64,000 bases of DNA from Streptomyces sp. CC0208 (GTDB taxonomy: Bacteria; Actinomycetota; Actinomycetes; Streptomycetales; Streptomycetaceae): assembly GCF_003443735.1 (NCBI RefSeq), contig NZ_CP031969.1, positions 1,054,001 to 1,118,000 of the forward strand, read 5' to 3'. The notes under the pieces were generated by a model. The model was not told the DNA's origin and ran no database searches. It saw only the letters and a list, made by a program, of their open reading frames with translations. Positions 7,524 through 15,607 of the stretch are shown here, one piece after another (the first letter of the stretch is position 1; each line of letters opens with the position of its first letter). The position numbers and the translations under genes were made by a program.

Positions 7524-8672
7524 ATGGTGGACACGCTCGGCGTCGCCGTCGTCGGATTCGGCTGGATGGGGCGGGTGCACACCCAGGCGTACGCCCGTGT
7601 CCCGCACCACTACCCGCGGCTCCCCCTGCGTCCGGAGCTCGTGACGGTCGCCGAGGACGTGCCGGGGCGGGCCGAGGAGGCCGCCGCGCAGTTCGGGTTC
7701 GCCTCGACGACCCGCGACTGGCGGGAGGTCGCCGCCGACCCCCGCGTCCAGGCGGTCAGCATCACCGCGCCCAACTTCCTGCACCGCGAGATCGGCGTGG
7801 CGATGGCTGAGGCCGGCAAGCACATCTGGATCGAGAAGCCGGTCGGTCTCACCGCCGAGGACGCCCGGGCGGTGGCCGACGCGGCGGCCGGGGCCGGGGT
7901 GCGGAGCGCGGTCGGCTTCAACTACCGCAACGCCCCCGCCGTCGAGGCCGCCCGAGAGCTGATCGCCTCCGGGGAGATCGGCACGGTCACCCATGTCCGC
8001 GTCCGGCTCTTCAGCGACTACGCGGCCCACCCGCAGGGTGCCCTGACGTGGCGCTTCGAACGCGAACGCGGCGGCAGCGGAGTGCTCGGCGACCTCGCCT
8101 CGCACGGCGCCGACCTGGCCCGCTTCCTCCTCGGGGACATCGCTTCCCTCACGGCCGACACCGCGGTCTTCGTACCGGAGCGGGCCCGCCCCACCGGCGC
8201 CACCGCCGGGCACACCCTCGCCACCGGGGAGCTCGGGCCGGTCGAGAACGAGGACTACGTCAACTGCCTGCTGCGTTTCGCCTCCGGTGCCCGGGGTGTC
8301 CTGGAGGCCTGCCGGGTCTCGGTCGGCGAGCAGAACAACTACGGCTTCGAGGTGCACGGCACGAAGGGCGCGGTGTTCTGGGACTTCCGCCGTATGGGCG
8401 AGCTGGGCATCAGCCGCGGCAGCCGCTACCAGGACCAGCCGGTCAGCACGGTGTATGTCGGCCCGGGCGACGGCGAGTTCGGCGCCTTCCAGCCGGGCGC
8501 GGCCAACGCCATGGGCTACGACGACCTGAAGGTCGTGGAGGCGTACCGCTTCCTGCGTTCGGTCGCCGAGGGCACGCCGTACGGGGCCACGCTGGAGGAC
8601 GCCGTGCACAGCGCCGCCGTACTGGACGCGATGGCGCGGTCCGCGCAGAGCGGTGCGTGGGTGGACGTGTAG
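7524..8672 (+). CDS. Gfo/Idh/MocA-family oxidoreductase
   Basis: The 382-residue protein has an N-terminal Rossmann fold (GVAVVGFGWMGRVHTQAY), the family's catalytic-lysine motif IEKPVGL, and a C-terminal alpha/beta domain with GDLASHGADLARFLLGD. Enzymes of this family are NAD(P)-dependent dehydrogenases of sugars, cyclitols or their derivatives; the substrate cannot be read here. The start at 7524 (MVDTLGV) is favoured because AGAGGGG is nine bases upstream and the alternative ATG at 7494 lies inside the LacI operator. It is divergent from its probable regulator. Confidence 0.88.
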   Translation: MVDTLGVAVVGFGWMGRVHTQAYARVPHHYPRLPLRPELVTVAEDVPGRAEEAAAQFGFASTTRDWREVAADPRVQAVSITAPNFLHREIGVAMAEAGKHIWIEKPVGLTAEDARAVADAAAGAGVRSAVGFNYRNAPAVEAARELIASGEIGTVTHVRVRLFSDYAAHPQGALTWRFERERGGSGVLGDLASHGADLARFLLGDIASLTADTAVFVPERARPTGATAGHTLATGELGPVENEDYVNCLLRFASGARGVLEACRVSVGEQNNYGFEVHGTKGAVFWDFRRMGELGISRGSRYQDQPVSTVYVGPGDGEFGAFQPGAANAMGYDDLKVVEAYRFLRSVAEGTPYGATLEDAVHSAAVLDAMARSAQSGAWVDV

Positions 8673-8678
8673 GAGGAG

Positions 8679-8733
8679 CCCCTTCAATACGGCCCCTTCA
8701 GCACGGCCCTTCAGCACGGCCCCTTCAGTACGG
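8679..8733. repeat. four tandem copies of a 14-bp repeat
   Basis: The unit CCCCTTCAGYACGG occurs four times head to tail (8679-8692, 8693-8706, 8707-8719, 8720-8733). The third copy lacks one C and the first has AAT in place of AGC/AGT. The array fills the space between the stop of the oxidoreductase and the convergent LacI gene, and its last copy includes the LacI stop codon. Confidence 0.85.
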
Positions 8734-9744
8734 CATGTTGTACGGCGTCACCACCTGTATCGCCGAAGGTGTCGTCGGACCGGCCGGCGGCAACGCCCCG
8801 TGCGCCCGCATCACGATGTGACACGCCTCCCGCATGTCCTGGCGCAGATCGTGGTGCAGCACGGCCGACAGGCGATGTTCCCGCAGCAGCCGGTCGTTGT
8901 CGTGGTCGAGGTCGTGGGCCACGAAGACCGCGCATTCCCGGCCCAGGTCCTCGAAGGCCCTGAGCGTGGCGATGTTGCCGCCGCCGATCGAGTAGACCGC
9001 GCGGATCTCCGGGTCCCGCTCCAGCGCGGCCCGGACGAGGTCGTACTGCGTGGCGTCCAGGCCCTGGCCCTCGGCGATCTCGACCAGTGCCCGCTCGGGG
9101 TGCCGGGTGCGCATGGCGCTGCGGAACCCCATCTCGCGCTCCTCCTCGTTGCGGAAGAAGCCGCTGCTGAGGCTGGTGAGGACGTTGCCGGGGCGGTCGC
9201 CGAGCCACTGGCCCATGAGGTAGGCGGCGGTCGCTCCCGCGGCCCGGTTGTCGATGCCGACGTAGGCGAGGCGGGCCGTGGAGGGCAGGTCGGTGACCAG
9301 GGTGACCACGGGGATGCCCGCCTCCGCGAGCCGGCCGACGGCCGCCGTGACCTCGGGGACGTCCGGGGCCTTCAGGATCACTCCCTGGGAGCCGCGCCGG
9401 GCTATCCGGTCGAGGGTCTTCGTCAGCTCCGCCACCGGGCCGGTCTCCCGGAAGTGGAAGCGGGAGCGCAGCACGGCGGGGTGCAGCGCGGGCAGCTCGG
9501 CCTCCAGGGCGGCACGGACGGCCGTGGAGAAGCGTTCCGGCGTCTGCATCACTATGTCGATCATGAAAGTGCGGCCGACCAGCCGGACCTGGGTGCGCTG
9601 CCGGTCCAGGTCGGTGATCGCCTGACGGACCTCGCGGGCGGTGTTCTCCCGGACCCCTCCCCTGCCGTTCAGGACCCGGTCGACGGTGGCCTCGCTCAGT
9701 CCCGCCTGACGTGCGATCTCCCGGATCGGATAGGGGTGGCCCAC
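8725..9744 (-). CDS. LacI-family transcriptional regulator
   Basis: The 339-residue protein has an N-terminal LacI helix-turn-helix (PIREIARQAGLSEATVDRVLNGRGGVRENTAREV) and a sugar-binding-protein-like sensor domain (AYVGIDNRAAGATAAYLMGQWLG ... VYSIGGGNIATLRAFEDLG). The GTG at 9744 is preferred because AAGGAG lies seven bases upstream. A longer frame from an ATG at 9804 has no ribosome binding site and would overlap the palindrome at 9798-9809. It is divergent from the PhyH-SDR-dehydrogenase operon, its likely target. Confidence 0.88.
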   Translation of the reverse strand: MGHPYPIREIARQAGLSEATVDRVLNGRGGVRENTAREVRQAITDLDRQRTQVRLVGRTFMIDIVMQTPERFSTAVRAALEAELPALHPAVLRSRFHFRETGPVAELTKTLDRIARRGSQGVILKAPDVPEVTAAVGRLAEAGIPVVTLVTDLPSTARLAYVGIDNRAAGATAAYLMGQWLGDRPGNVLTSLSSGFFRNEEEREMGFRSAMRTRHPERALVEIAEGQGLDATQYDLVRAALERDPEIRAVYSIGGGNIATLRAFEDLGRECAVFVAHDLDHDNDRLLREHRLSAVLHHDLRQDMREACHIVMRAHGALPPAGPTTPSAIQVVTPYNMPY

Positions 9745-9797
9745 GCGCCTGCTCCTTGAGGGGTTTTTGATGGCTGCCTGCTGGTTGTTCGACGCCT

Positions 9798-9823
9798 TTG
9801 TCATGACAAGAATGACAGCGCTG
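9798..9823. promoter_or_regulatory. two operator-like palindromes between lacI and phyH
   Basis: TTGTCATGACAA (9798-9809) is a perfect palindrome, and CAGCGCTG (9816-9823) sits in TGACAGCGCTGAG, a LacI-type arrangement with a central CG. Both fall in the 107-base intergenic region once the GTG start at 9744 is accepted. They are candidates for control of the divergent PhyH operon. Confidence 0.6.
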
Positions 9824-9851
9824 AGTCGCCCCTGTCACCGAGAGGACGCCG

Positions 9852-11018
9852 ATGTCCTTCACCGCCGTACACCGCCGCGCCTGGCTGTCCGAGCAGGACT
9901 GCGACCTCGGCTCGTTCCGCGCTCTCGTCGAGCGGACGGCCGACCCCGCCGACTACCCGTACGCGAGTGCCGTGGACCGGAACGTCCTGCTGTACGACAC
10001 CGGACGCGTCCTCGGCGCCAAGGACCGCCGCGAGGTGCAGGAGGAGCTGGTGCGCGCCCTGACCGACGGCCCCGGGGTCGTCGTCTGTCGGGGGGCGTTT
10101 CCCGATCACGCGGTCGTGGACCGGTTCACCGAGGTCTTCGACTCGCTGATCCGCGAGCAGTACGCGGCGGGCACGACCGCCGGCGACCACTTCGCGAAGC
10201 CCGGCGCCAACGAGCGGGTGTGGAACGCGCTGGAGAAGGCCGCCCTCTACGACCCGGCGGCGTTCGCCGACTACTACGCCAACCCCGTCGTCGCCCTGGT
10301 GTCCGAGGCCTGGCTCGGCCCCGGCTACCAGGTCACCTCGCAGGTCAACGTGGTCAACCCCGGCGGCCTCGCGCAGACCGTGCACCGCGACTACCACCTC
10401 GGCTTCCTCTCCGACGAGGCGGCCGCGGCCTATCCGGCGCACGTCCACCGGCTCTCCCCCGTGCTCACGCTCCAGGGCGCGGTCGCGCACTGCGACATGC
10501 CCGTGGAGTCGGGGCCGACCCTGTACCTGCCGTTCTCGCAGCTGTTCGAGCCCGGGTATCTGGCCTGGCGGCGGCCGGAGTTCCAGGCGTACTTCAAGGA
10601 GCACCACGTCCAGTTGCCGCTCGCGAAGGGCGACGCCGTCTTCTTCAACCCGGCGCTGTTCCACGCGGCCGGGACCAACCGCACCACCGACGTGCGGCGC
10701 ATGGCCAACCTGCTCCAGGTGTCCTCGGCCTTCGGACGCGCCATGGAGACCGTGGACCGGGAGGCGGTCTCGAACGCCGTGTACCCCGCGCTGCTGCGGC
10801 GGAAGGCGGAGGGTGCCGACGCGGAGTGGCTGGACAACGTGATCGCCGCGAGCGCCGAGGGCTACCCCTTCCCCACCAACCTCGACAGCGACCCCCCGGT
10901 CGACGGACTCGCCCCGCCCTCCCAGGCGGACCTCGTACGACGGGCGCTCGCCGAGGGCTGGACCCCGCGCACGCTGAGGGACGAGCTGCGGGCGTGTGCC
11001 GACCGGCGCACTAGCTGA
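9852..11018 (+). CDS. phytanoyl-CoA dioxygenase (PhyH)-family Fe(II)/2-oxoglutarate oxygenase
   Basis: This 388-residue protein has the facial triad of non-haem iron, 2-oxoglutarate-dependent oxygenases: His178 and Asp180 in QTVHRDYHLGF, and His271 in FFNPALFHAAGTN, with the 2-oxoglutarate-binding arginine following in TTDVRR. PhyH relatives hydroxylate diverse small molecules. It starts a same-strand set with an SDR (31 bases on) and a cyclitol-type dehydrogenase, so it probably oxygenates or de-alkylates a sugar or cyclitol-like compound before dehydrogenation. GAGAGGA precedes the ATG. The substrate is unknown. Confidence 0.85.
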   Translation: MSFTAVHRRAWLSEQDCDLGSFRALVERTADPADYPYASAVDRNVLLYDTGRVLGAKDRREVQEELVRALTDGPGVVVCRGAFPDHAVVDRFTEVFDSLIREQYAAGTTAGDHFAKPGANERVWNALEKAALYDPAAFADYYANPVVALVSEAWLGPGYQVTSQVNVVNPGGLAQTVHRDYHLGFLSDEAAAAYPAHVHRLSPVLTLQGAVAHCDMPVESGPTLYLPFSQLFEPGYLAWRRPEFQAYFKEHHVQLPLAKGDAVFFNPALFHAAGTNRTTDVRRMANLLQVSSAFGRAMETVDREAVSNAVYPALLRRKAEGADAEWLDNVIAASAEGYPFPTNLDSDPPVDGLAPPSQADLVRRALAEGWTPRTLRDELRACADRRTS

Positions 11019-11049
11019 ATCACCACGGCTGAAAGGTATTGGCACGTTC

Positions 11050-11826
11050 ATGGGACTTCTCGACGACAAGGTCGTCCTCGTCAACGGCGGCAGCCAGGGG
11101 GTCGGTGCCGCCATCGCCCGGGCCGCCGTCCGTGAGGGGGCGGTCGTGGCCGTCACCGGCCGCCGCCCCGAGCCCGGCGAGGCGCTGGTGGCGGAGCTGG
11201 AGGCGGCCGGCGGCAAGGCGCTGTTCGTCCGCGCCGACCTCGCCGACGCCGAGCAGGCCAAGACCTCCGTCACCCGGGTCGTGGAGGCGTACGGCCGGGT
11301 CGACTGCCTGGTGAACTCCGCCGGGCTCACCTCCCGGGGCACGCTCCTCGACACCACGCCCGAGTTGTTCGACCAGCACATCGCGATCAACCTGAAGGCG
11401 CCGTTCTTCGCCATGCAGGCGGCGGTGGCGGACATGGTCGGCCGGGGAGCGTCCGGCACGGTCGTCAACATCATCACCTCCTCGGCGCACGGCGGGCAGC
11501 CGTTCCTGGCGCCCTACGTGGCCGCGAAGGCCGGCCTGATCGGTCTCACCCGCAACGCGGCGCACGCGCACCGCTGGGACCGGGTGCGGATCAACGGCCT
11601 GAACATCGGCTGGACGGCGACCGAGGGCGAGGACGCCACCCAGAAGACCTTCCACGGCGCCGGCGACGACTGGCGTGAGGAGGCCGCGGCCAGGCTCCCG
11701 ATGGGCAAGCTCGGCCAGCCCGACGAGATCGCCGACTTCGTGGTCCTCCTGCTGTCCGACCGGTCGGGCGTGGTGACCGGATCGGTGATCGACTGGGACC
11801 AGAACGTCCTCGGCGGCCTCGACTAG
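11050..11826 (+). CDS. short-chain dehydrogenase/reductase (SDR)
   Basis: A classical 258-residue SDR. The cofactor loop reads LVNGGSQGVGAAIA, NSAG marks the core, and the catalytic residues appear as Ser in ITSSAHGG with Tyr and Lys in PYVAAKAGLIGL. The C-terminal signature SGVVTGSVIDWDQNVLGG is typical. It is an NAD(P)-dependent alcohol or sugar dehydrogenase of unknown substrate. I took the ATG at 11050 (MGLLDDKVVLV), since an upstream frame would overlap the PhyH gene. Its ribosome binding site is weak, suggesting coupling to PhyH translation. Confidence 0.88.
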   Translation: MGLLDDKVVLVNGGSQGVGAAIARAAVREGAVVAVTGRRPEPGEALVAELEAAGGKALFVRADLADAEQAKTSVTRVVEAYGRVDCLVNSAGLTSRGTLLDTTPELFDQHIAINLKAPFFAMQAAVADMVGRGASGTVVNIITSSAHGGQPFLAPYVAAKAGLIGLTRNAAHAHRWDRVRINGLNIGWTATEGEDATQKTFHGAGDDWREEAAARLPMGKLGQPDEIADFVVLLLSDRSGVVTGSVIDWDQNVLGGLD

Positions 11827-11861
11827 CACCCCCGCACCAACCCTCAAGGAGCTGCACCCCC

Positions 11862-12866
11862 ATGCGTATCGGAATCCTCGGCCTCGGCCGCATCGGCGCC
11901 TTCCACGCCGAGACCCTCTCCGGACTCGACGCGGTCGAGTCGCTCGTGCTCACCGACCCCTTCGCGCAGGCCGCCAAGTCCGCCGCGGACCGGTTCGGCG
12001 GCGAGGTCGTCGACTCGCCCGAGGCCCTGCTGGCCGCCGGCGTGGACGGCATCGTCATCGCGGCCGCGACGGACGCCCACCCCGGGCTGATCCTGGCCGG
12101 CGTCGAGGCCGGCATCCCCGTCTTCTGCGAGAAGCCCGTCGCCAAGCACATGAGCGAGGGCGTCCAGGTCCTCAAGGCCGTCGAGGGCAGCGACGTCCCG
12201 ATCCAGATCGGTTACAACCGCCGCTTCGACACCGGTTTCGTCAACGCGCGGGCCGCCGTCCAGGCCGGTGAGCTGGGCAAGCTGCACACCGTGCGCTCGA
12301 CCACCCTGGACCCGGCCCCGCCGCCGGCCGCGTACATCGCCGCCTCCGGTGGCATCTTCCGGGACTGCTCGGTGCACGACTTCGACATCATCCGCTGGGT
12401 GACCGGCCGCGAGGTCGTCGAGGTGTACGCCGTCGGCGGCAACCGGGGCGCCGACTTCATCAAGGAGGCGGGCGACGCCGACACCACCGGCGCGATCCTC
12501 ACCCTCGACGACGGCACGATCGCGGTGGTCTCCAACTCCCGCCACAACGCCCGGGGTTACGACGTCCGCATGGAGATCCACGGCTTCACGGACTCCATCG
12601 CGGTGGGCCTGGAGGACAAGCTCCCGCTGCGCTCGGTCGAGCCCGGCGTGACGTTCCCGGCGGGCACCCCGCACGACTTCTTCATGGACCGCTTCACGGC
12701 GGCCTACCGCGCCGAACTCACCGCGTTCACCGAGGTCGTGGCCGGCAACCGGCCCTCGCCGTGCACCGTCGCGGACGCCCTGGAGGCGGGCTGGATCGCC
12801 GAGGCGTGCACGCTGTCCCTGCACGAGCACCGCCCGGTGACGATCGCCGAGGTCCGCTCCGCCTGA
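11862..12866 (+). CDS. inositol 2-dehydrogenase-like Gfo/Idh/MocA oxidoreductase
   Basis: The 334-residue protein starts with a clear Rossmann motif (MRIGILGLGRIGAFHAETL). It has FCEKPVAKH with the conserved lysine, then GYNRRFDTGF and GGIFRDCSVHDFDIIRWVTG, which contains the His/Asp pair expected in inositol dehydrogenases (IolG). It is probably an NAD-dependent cyclitol or sugar dehydrogenase. AAGGAG precedes the ATG. It is the third gene after PhyH and SDR, and a strong hairpin directly follows its stop, so the operon ends here. Confidence 0.87.
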   Translation: MRIGILGLGRIGAFHAETLSGLDAVESLVLTDPFAQAAKSAADRFGGEVVDSPEALLAAGVDGIVIAAATDAHPGLILAGVEAGIPVFCEKPVAKHMSEGVQVLKAVEGSDVPIQIGYNRRFDTGFVNARAAVQAGELGKLHTVRSTTLDPAPPPAAYIAASGGIFRDCSVHDFDIIRWVTGREVVEVYAVGGNRGADFIKEAGDADTTGAILTLDDGTIAVVSNSRHNARGYDVRMEIHGFTDSIAVGLEDKLPLRSVEPGVTFPAGTPHDFFMDRFTAAYRAELTAFTEVVAGNRPSPCTVADALEAGWIAEACTLSLHEHRPVTIAEVRSA

Positions 12867-12871
12867 GCCCG

Positions 12872-12909
12872 CCGCCGTGGCCCGGGCCCCCGTGCCCGGA
12901 CCACGGCGG
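12872..12909 (+). terminator. strong hairpin terminator after the PhyH-SDR-dehydrogenase operon
   Basis: Nine-base arms CCGCCGTGG (12872-12880) and CCACGGCGG (12901-12909) enclose a second perfect stem, CCGGGC/GCCCGG, with a six-base loop. There is one mismatch between the stems. It begins five bases after the stop codon. There is no T run, as is usual in Streptomyces terminators. Confidence 0.75.
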
Positions 12910-13006
12910 GGTGAACGCCCCGCCCGCGACACCCGTTTACGGTCACGTGATCTCTCCGTACGACCATGAGAGCCTCCCACGTCCGACCGACCCAGGAGTC
13001 ACGAGC

Positions 13007-14329
13007 ATGCAGGAGTTACGCGGCACCGCAGGCCCCCGAACCGTGGCCGTCGTGGGCGCGGGACCCAGCGGCCTGGCCGCCGCCCGCGAACTGGAGCGCG
13101 CCGGGCACCGGGTGACCGTACTGGAGGAGCAGGCCACGGTGGCCGGGAAGTGCCAGAGCGTGCACATCGACGGGCACGCCTTCGATCTCGGCGGGCACAT
13201 CTGCACCAACAGGTACGAACGGATCGCTCAGTTGCTGACCGAACTGGACGTGGCGACGGAGCGCACCAGCCGGTACCGCGTCCTCGACACCGGGGGACGC
13301 GCCGTCCGCCAGTCGATGGCGTTCCTGCGCGACGGCTCCCTCCAGCGCTACCGGGCGCTGCGGGAGCGGGAGTTCCCCCGAATCGGCGAACCCGGGCTGG
13401 CCCACTCCGCGCGGGCGCTGGCCGCTCCCGTCGCCGACTGGCTCGCCGAGCACGGGCTCGGGTCCATGGCCGACTCCTTCGGCACCGGTTTCACGGCGGC
13501 CGGGTACGGCCACCTCGACGACGACATCCCGGCGCTGTACTTCGTCAAGTACGCGGAGATGACCGGGCTGTTGGACCCCGGGCCCGAACTCCTCGGCCAT
13601 CCGGGGGACTTCACCGTCGTGGGCGGGTTCGCCACGCTGTGGCGGCGGGTCGCGGAGGAGCTGAAGGACGTGCGGTGCGGGGTGCGTGTGACGTCGGTGG
13701 AGCGCCGCGAGGACGGGGTGCGGGTGCGCACCGACTCGGGCCCGGTCGAGGCGGACGACGTGGTGCTCGCGGTCGCGCCGGACCGGGTCCTGCCGGTCCT
13801 GGACGCCACCGACGAGGAGCGCGACCTCACCGCGCGGATCCGCAGCAACGCCTACCACACCACCCTCGCCGCGGCGTCCGGCCTCCCCGGGGACGCCTTC
13901 TACTTCCTCGCCGCCCACACCGAGAGCCGCGAGACGTCCGGCCACTGTGTCTCGTACCACCACCGCTACCCGGGCAGCGAGGTGCGGACCTTCTACTCCT
14001 ACGGCCGCCCCGGCGACGTCACCGCGCTGCTGCGGGAGGACGTCGCGGCCCTCGGCGGGCGGCTGGAGGAGGTACGTCTGCAGCGCGAGTGGGCGTTCAT
14101 GCCGCACTTCGGCAGCGCCGACCTCGCAGGCGGCGCGCTGGACCGGCTCGACGCGCTGCAGGGCCGGCACCGCACCTACTACGTCGGCGGGCTGCCGGCG
14201 TTCGAGCTCGTCGAGTGCACGGTGGCGCACGCCCAGGAGCTCGTGCGCCGCCACTTCCCACCCGCGCGGGGGACACTGACCCGGCAGGACCACGGACCTG
14301 CCACGACGGAGGAGGAACGGCAGACATGA
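13007..14329 (+). CDS. FAD-dependent oxidoreductase (flavin amine-oxidase-like)
   Basis: The 440-residue protein has the dinucleotide-binding motif VAVVGAGPSGLAAARELERAG, followed by the second FAD motif VTVLEEQATVAGKCQS and DLGGHICTNRY. The C-terminal end GGLPAFELVECTVAHAQELV resembles the FAD-clamping end of amine-oxidase and protoporphyrinogen-oxidase-like proteins. I cannot assign a substrate. The ATG at 13007 has AGGAG nine bases upstream. Its stop overlaps the start of a Gfo/Idh gene (ATGA), so the two are translated together and presumably act on one pathway. Confidence 0.8.
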   Translation: MQELRGTAGPRTVAVVGAGPSGLAAARELERAGHRVTVLEEQATVAGKCQSVHIDGHAFDLGGHICTNRYERIAQLLTELDVATERTSRYRVLDTGGRAVRQSMAFLRDGSLQRYRALREREFPRIGEPGLAHSARALAAPVADWLAEHGLGSMADSFGTGFTAAGYGHLDDDIPALYFVKYAEMTGLLDPGPELLGHPGDFTVVGGFATLWRRVAEELKDVRCGVRVTSVERREDGVRVRTDSGPVEADDVVLAVAPDRVLPVLDATDEERDLTARIRSNAYHTTLAAASGLPGDAFYFLAAHTESRETSGHCVSYHHRYPGSEVRTFYSYGRPGDVTALLREDVAALGGRLEEVRLQREWAFMPHFGSADLAGGALDRLDALQGRHRTYYVGGLPAFELVECTVAHAQELVRRHFPPARGTLTRQDHGPATTEEERQT

Positions 14330-15333
14330 ACGAACCGCTGCGCATCGGAGTCCTGGGAGCCGCGCGGATCAGCGGGGCCTCGCTGATCGGCCCCGCCCGG
14401 GCGACCGGCCACCGGGTCGTGGCGGTGGCCGCGCGCGACCGGGCCCGCGCCGAGGCCTACGCGGCCGAGCACGGAGTAGAGCGCGTGGCGGGGTCGTACG
14501 CCGAACTGATCGCCGACCCCGAGGTCGAGGTGGTCTACAACCCGCTCGCCAACGGGCTGCACGGGCCGTGGAACCTTGAGGCGCTCGCCGCCGGCAAGCA
14601 CGTGCTGAGCGAGAAGCCGTCGGCGAGCAACGCCGAGGAGGCCGCGGAGGTGCGGGAGGCTGCCGCGAAGGCCGGGACGGTCTTCATGGAGGCCTTCCAC
14701 TACCTGTTCCACCCGGTCACCCGGCGCCTGCACGAGGTTCTCGCGAGCGGGGAGATCGGGGAGCTGCGGCATGTGGAGACCATGGTCGCGATCCCGGCGC
14801 CGGCGGACTCCGATCCGCGCTGGTCGCTGCCGTTGGCCGGCGGGGCGGTGATGGACCTCGGCTGCTACAGCCTGCACGCGCTGCGCGTGCTGGCCCCCTG
14901 GGCGGGCGGCGCGCCGCGGCTGGTCTCCGCGCGCGGCGGGGAGCGGGCGGGCGCACCGGGCGTCGACGAGTGGCTGGACGCCGACCTGGCCTTCCCGGGC
15001 GGCGCGACCGGGTCCGCGCGCTGCCACATGGCGTACGACCGGTTGGAGATGAGCTGCCGGATCATCGGTTCGCAAGGGGAGGCCTTCGCACCGAACTTCG
15101 TGCTGCCGCACACGGACGACCGTGTCGTGGTGCGCACGGCGGCCGGCGAGCGCACCGAGCGGCTCGGCACCCGGTCGTCGTACACCTACCAGCTGGAGGC
15201 CTTCGCCGACCGGGTGCGCGGGGGCGCCCCGCTGCCACTGGACCCGGACGACGCGGTGTCGACGATGACACTGATCGACTCCGCGTACCGAGCGGCAGGC
15301 TTCGAGCCGAGGCCGCGGTACGCCAGGTCCTGA
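14326..15333 (+). CDS. Gfo/Idh/MocA-family oxidoreductase
   Basis: A 335-residue protein with the Rossmann motif RIGVLGAARISGASLIGPA, the LSEKPSASN lysine motif and MEAFHYLFHPVTRRL. GGAVMDLGCYSLHALRVLAPW marks the catalytic region. This pattern resembles the glucose-fructose oxidoreductase and dihydrodiol-dehydrogenase branch rather than inositol dehydrogenases. GGAGGAAC precedes the ATG, which overlaps the stop of the FAD oxidoreductase gene. Together they look like a two-gene oxidation module of unknown substrate. Confidence 0.85.
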   Translation: MNEPLRIGVLGAARISGASLIGPARATGHRVVAVAARDRARAEAYAAEHGVERVAGSYAELIADPEVEVVYNPLANGLHGPWNLEALAAGKHVLSEKPSASNAEEAAEVREAAAKAGTVFMEAFHYLFHPVTRRLHEVLASGEIGELRHVETMVAIPAPADSDPRWSLPLAGGAVMDLGCYSLHALRVLAPWAGGAPRLVSARGGERAGAPGVDEWLDADLAFPGGATGSARCHMAYDRLEMSCRIIGSQGEAFAPNFVLPHTDDRVVVRTAAGERTERLGTRSSYTYQLEAFADRVRGGAPLPLDPDDAVSTMTLIDSAYRAAGFEPRPRYARS

Positions 15334-15607
15334 AACCGTCGAAGGGGCCGGACCGCGACGCAGGGTGGGTCCCGGACTCTGCTTCCGCCCGGCGCCGGGA
15401 AAGTCGCATGGCCCGAGCCTCGGCCCCCGCCCAGGTCCCACCGCGGCATCCGGGTGGGCCGACAGCACCCTCCGGGAGGCCTGAGGGCCGTCCCGGGGGG
15501 GCCTGTTTGACCGGTCCGGGCCTTGGCCTCGGTCGGCGTCCCGCCGCAACCTCCCTGTGAGCACGTAGCAGCTCTGGAGGCCCCCGGCCCCATCCGGCCG
15601 GTCCGAC
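15334..15607. other. intergenic region between convergent genes
   Basis: This 274-base stretch separates the ends of a plus-strand and a minus-strand gene. I see no credible gene. The sequence is GC-rich with several short complementary tracts (for example GACCGGTC at 15509-15516) but no clear long hairpin. Confidence 0.5.

Noticed and set aside
9745-9804. Extension of the second LacI protein to an upstream ATG at 9804
   Set aside because: That ATG lacks a ribosome binding site and overlaps a perfect palindrome, while the GTG at 9744 has AAGGAG seven bases upstream and gives a normal LacI N-terminus.
15509-15516. GACCGGTC as another LacI operator
   Set aside because: It is shorter than the operator at 7495-7506, lies between convergent gene ends and has no promoter beside it.
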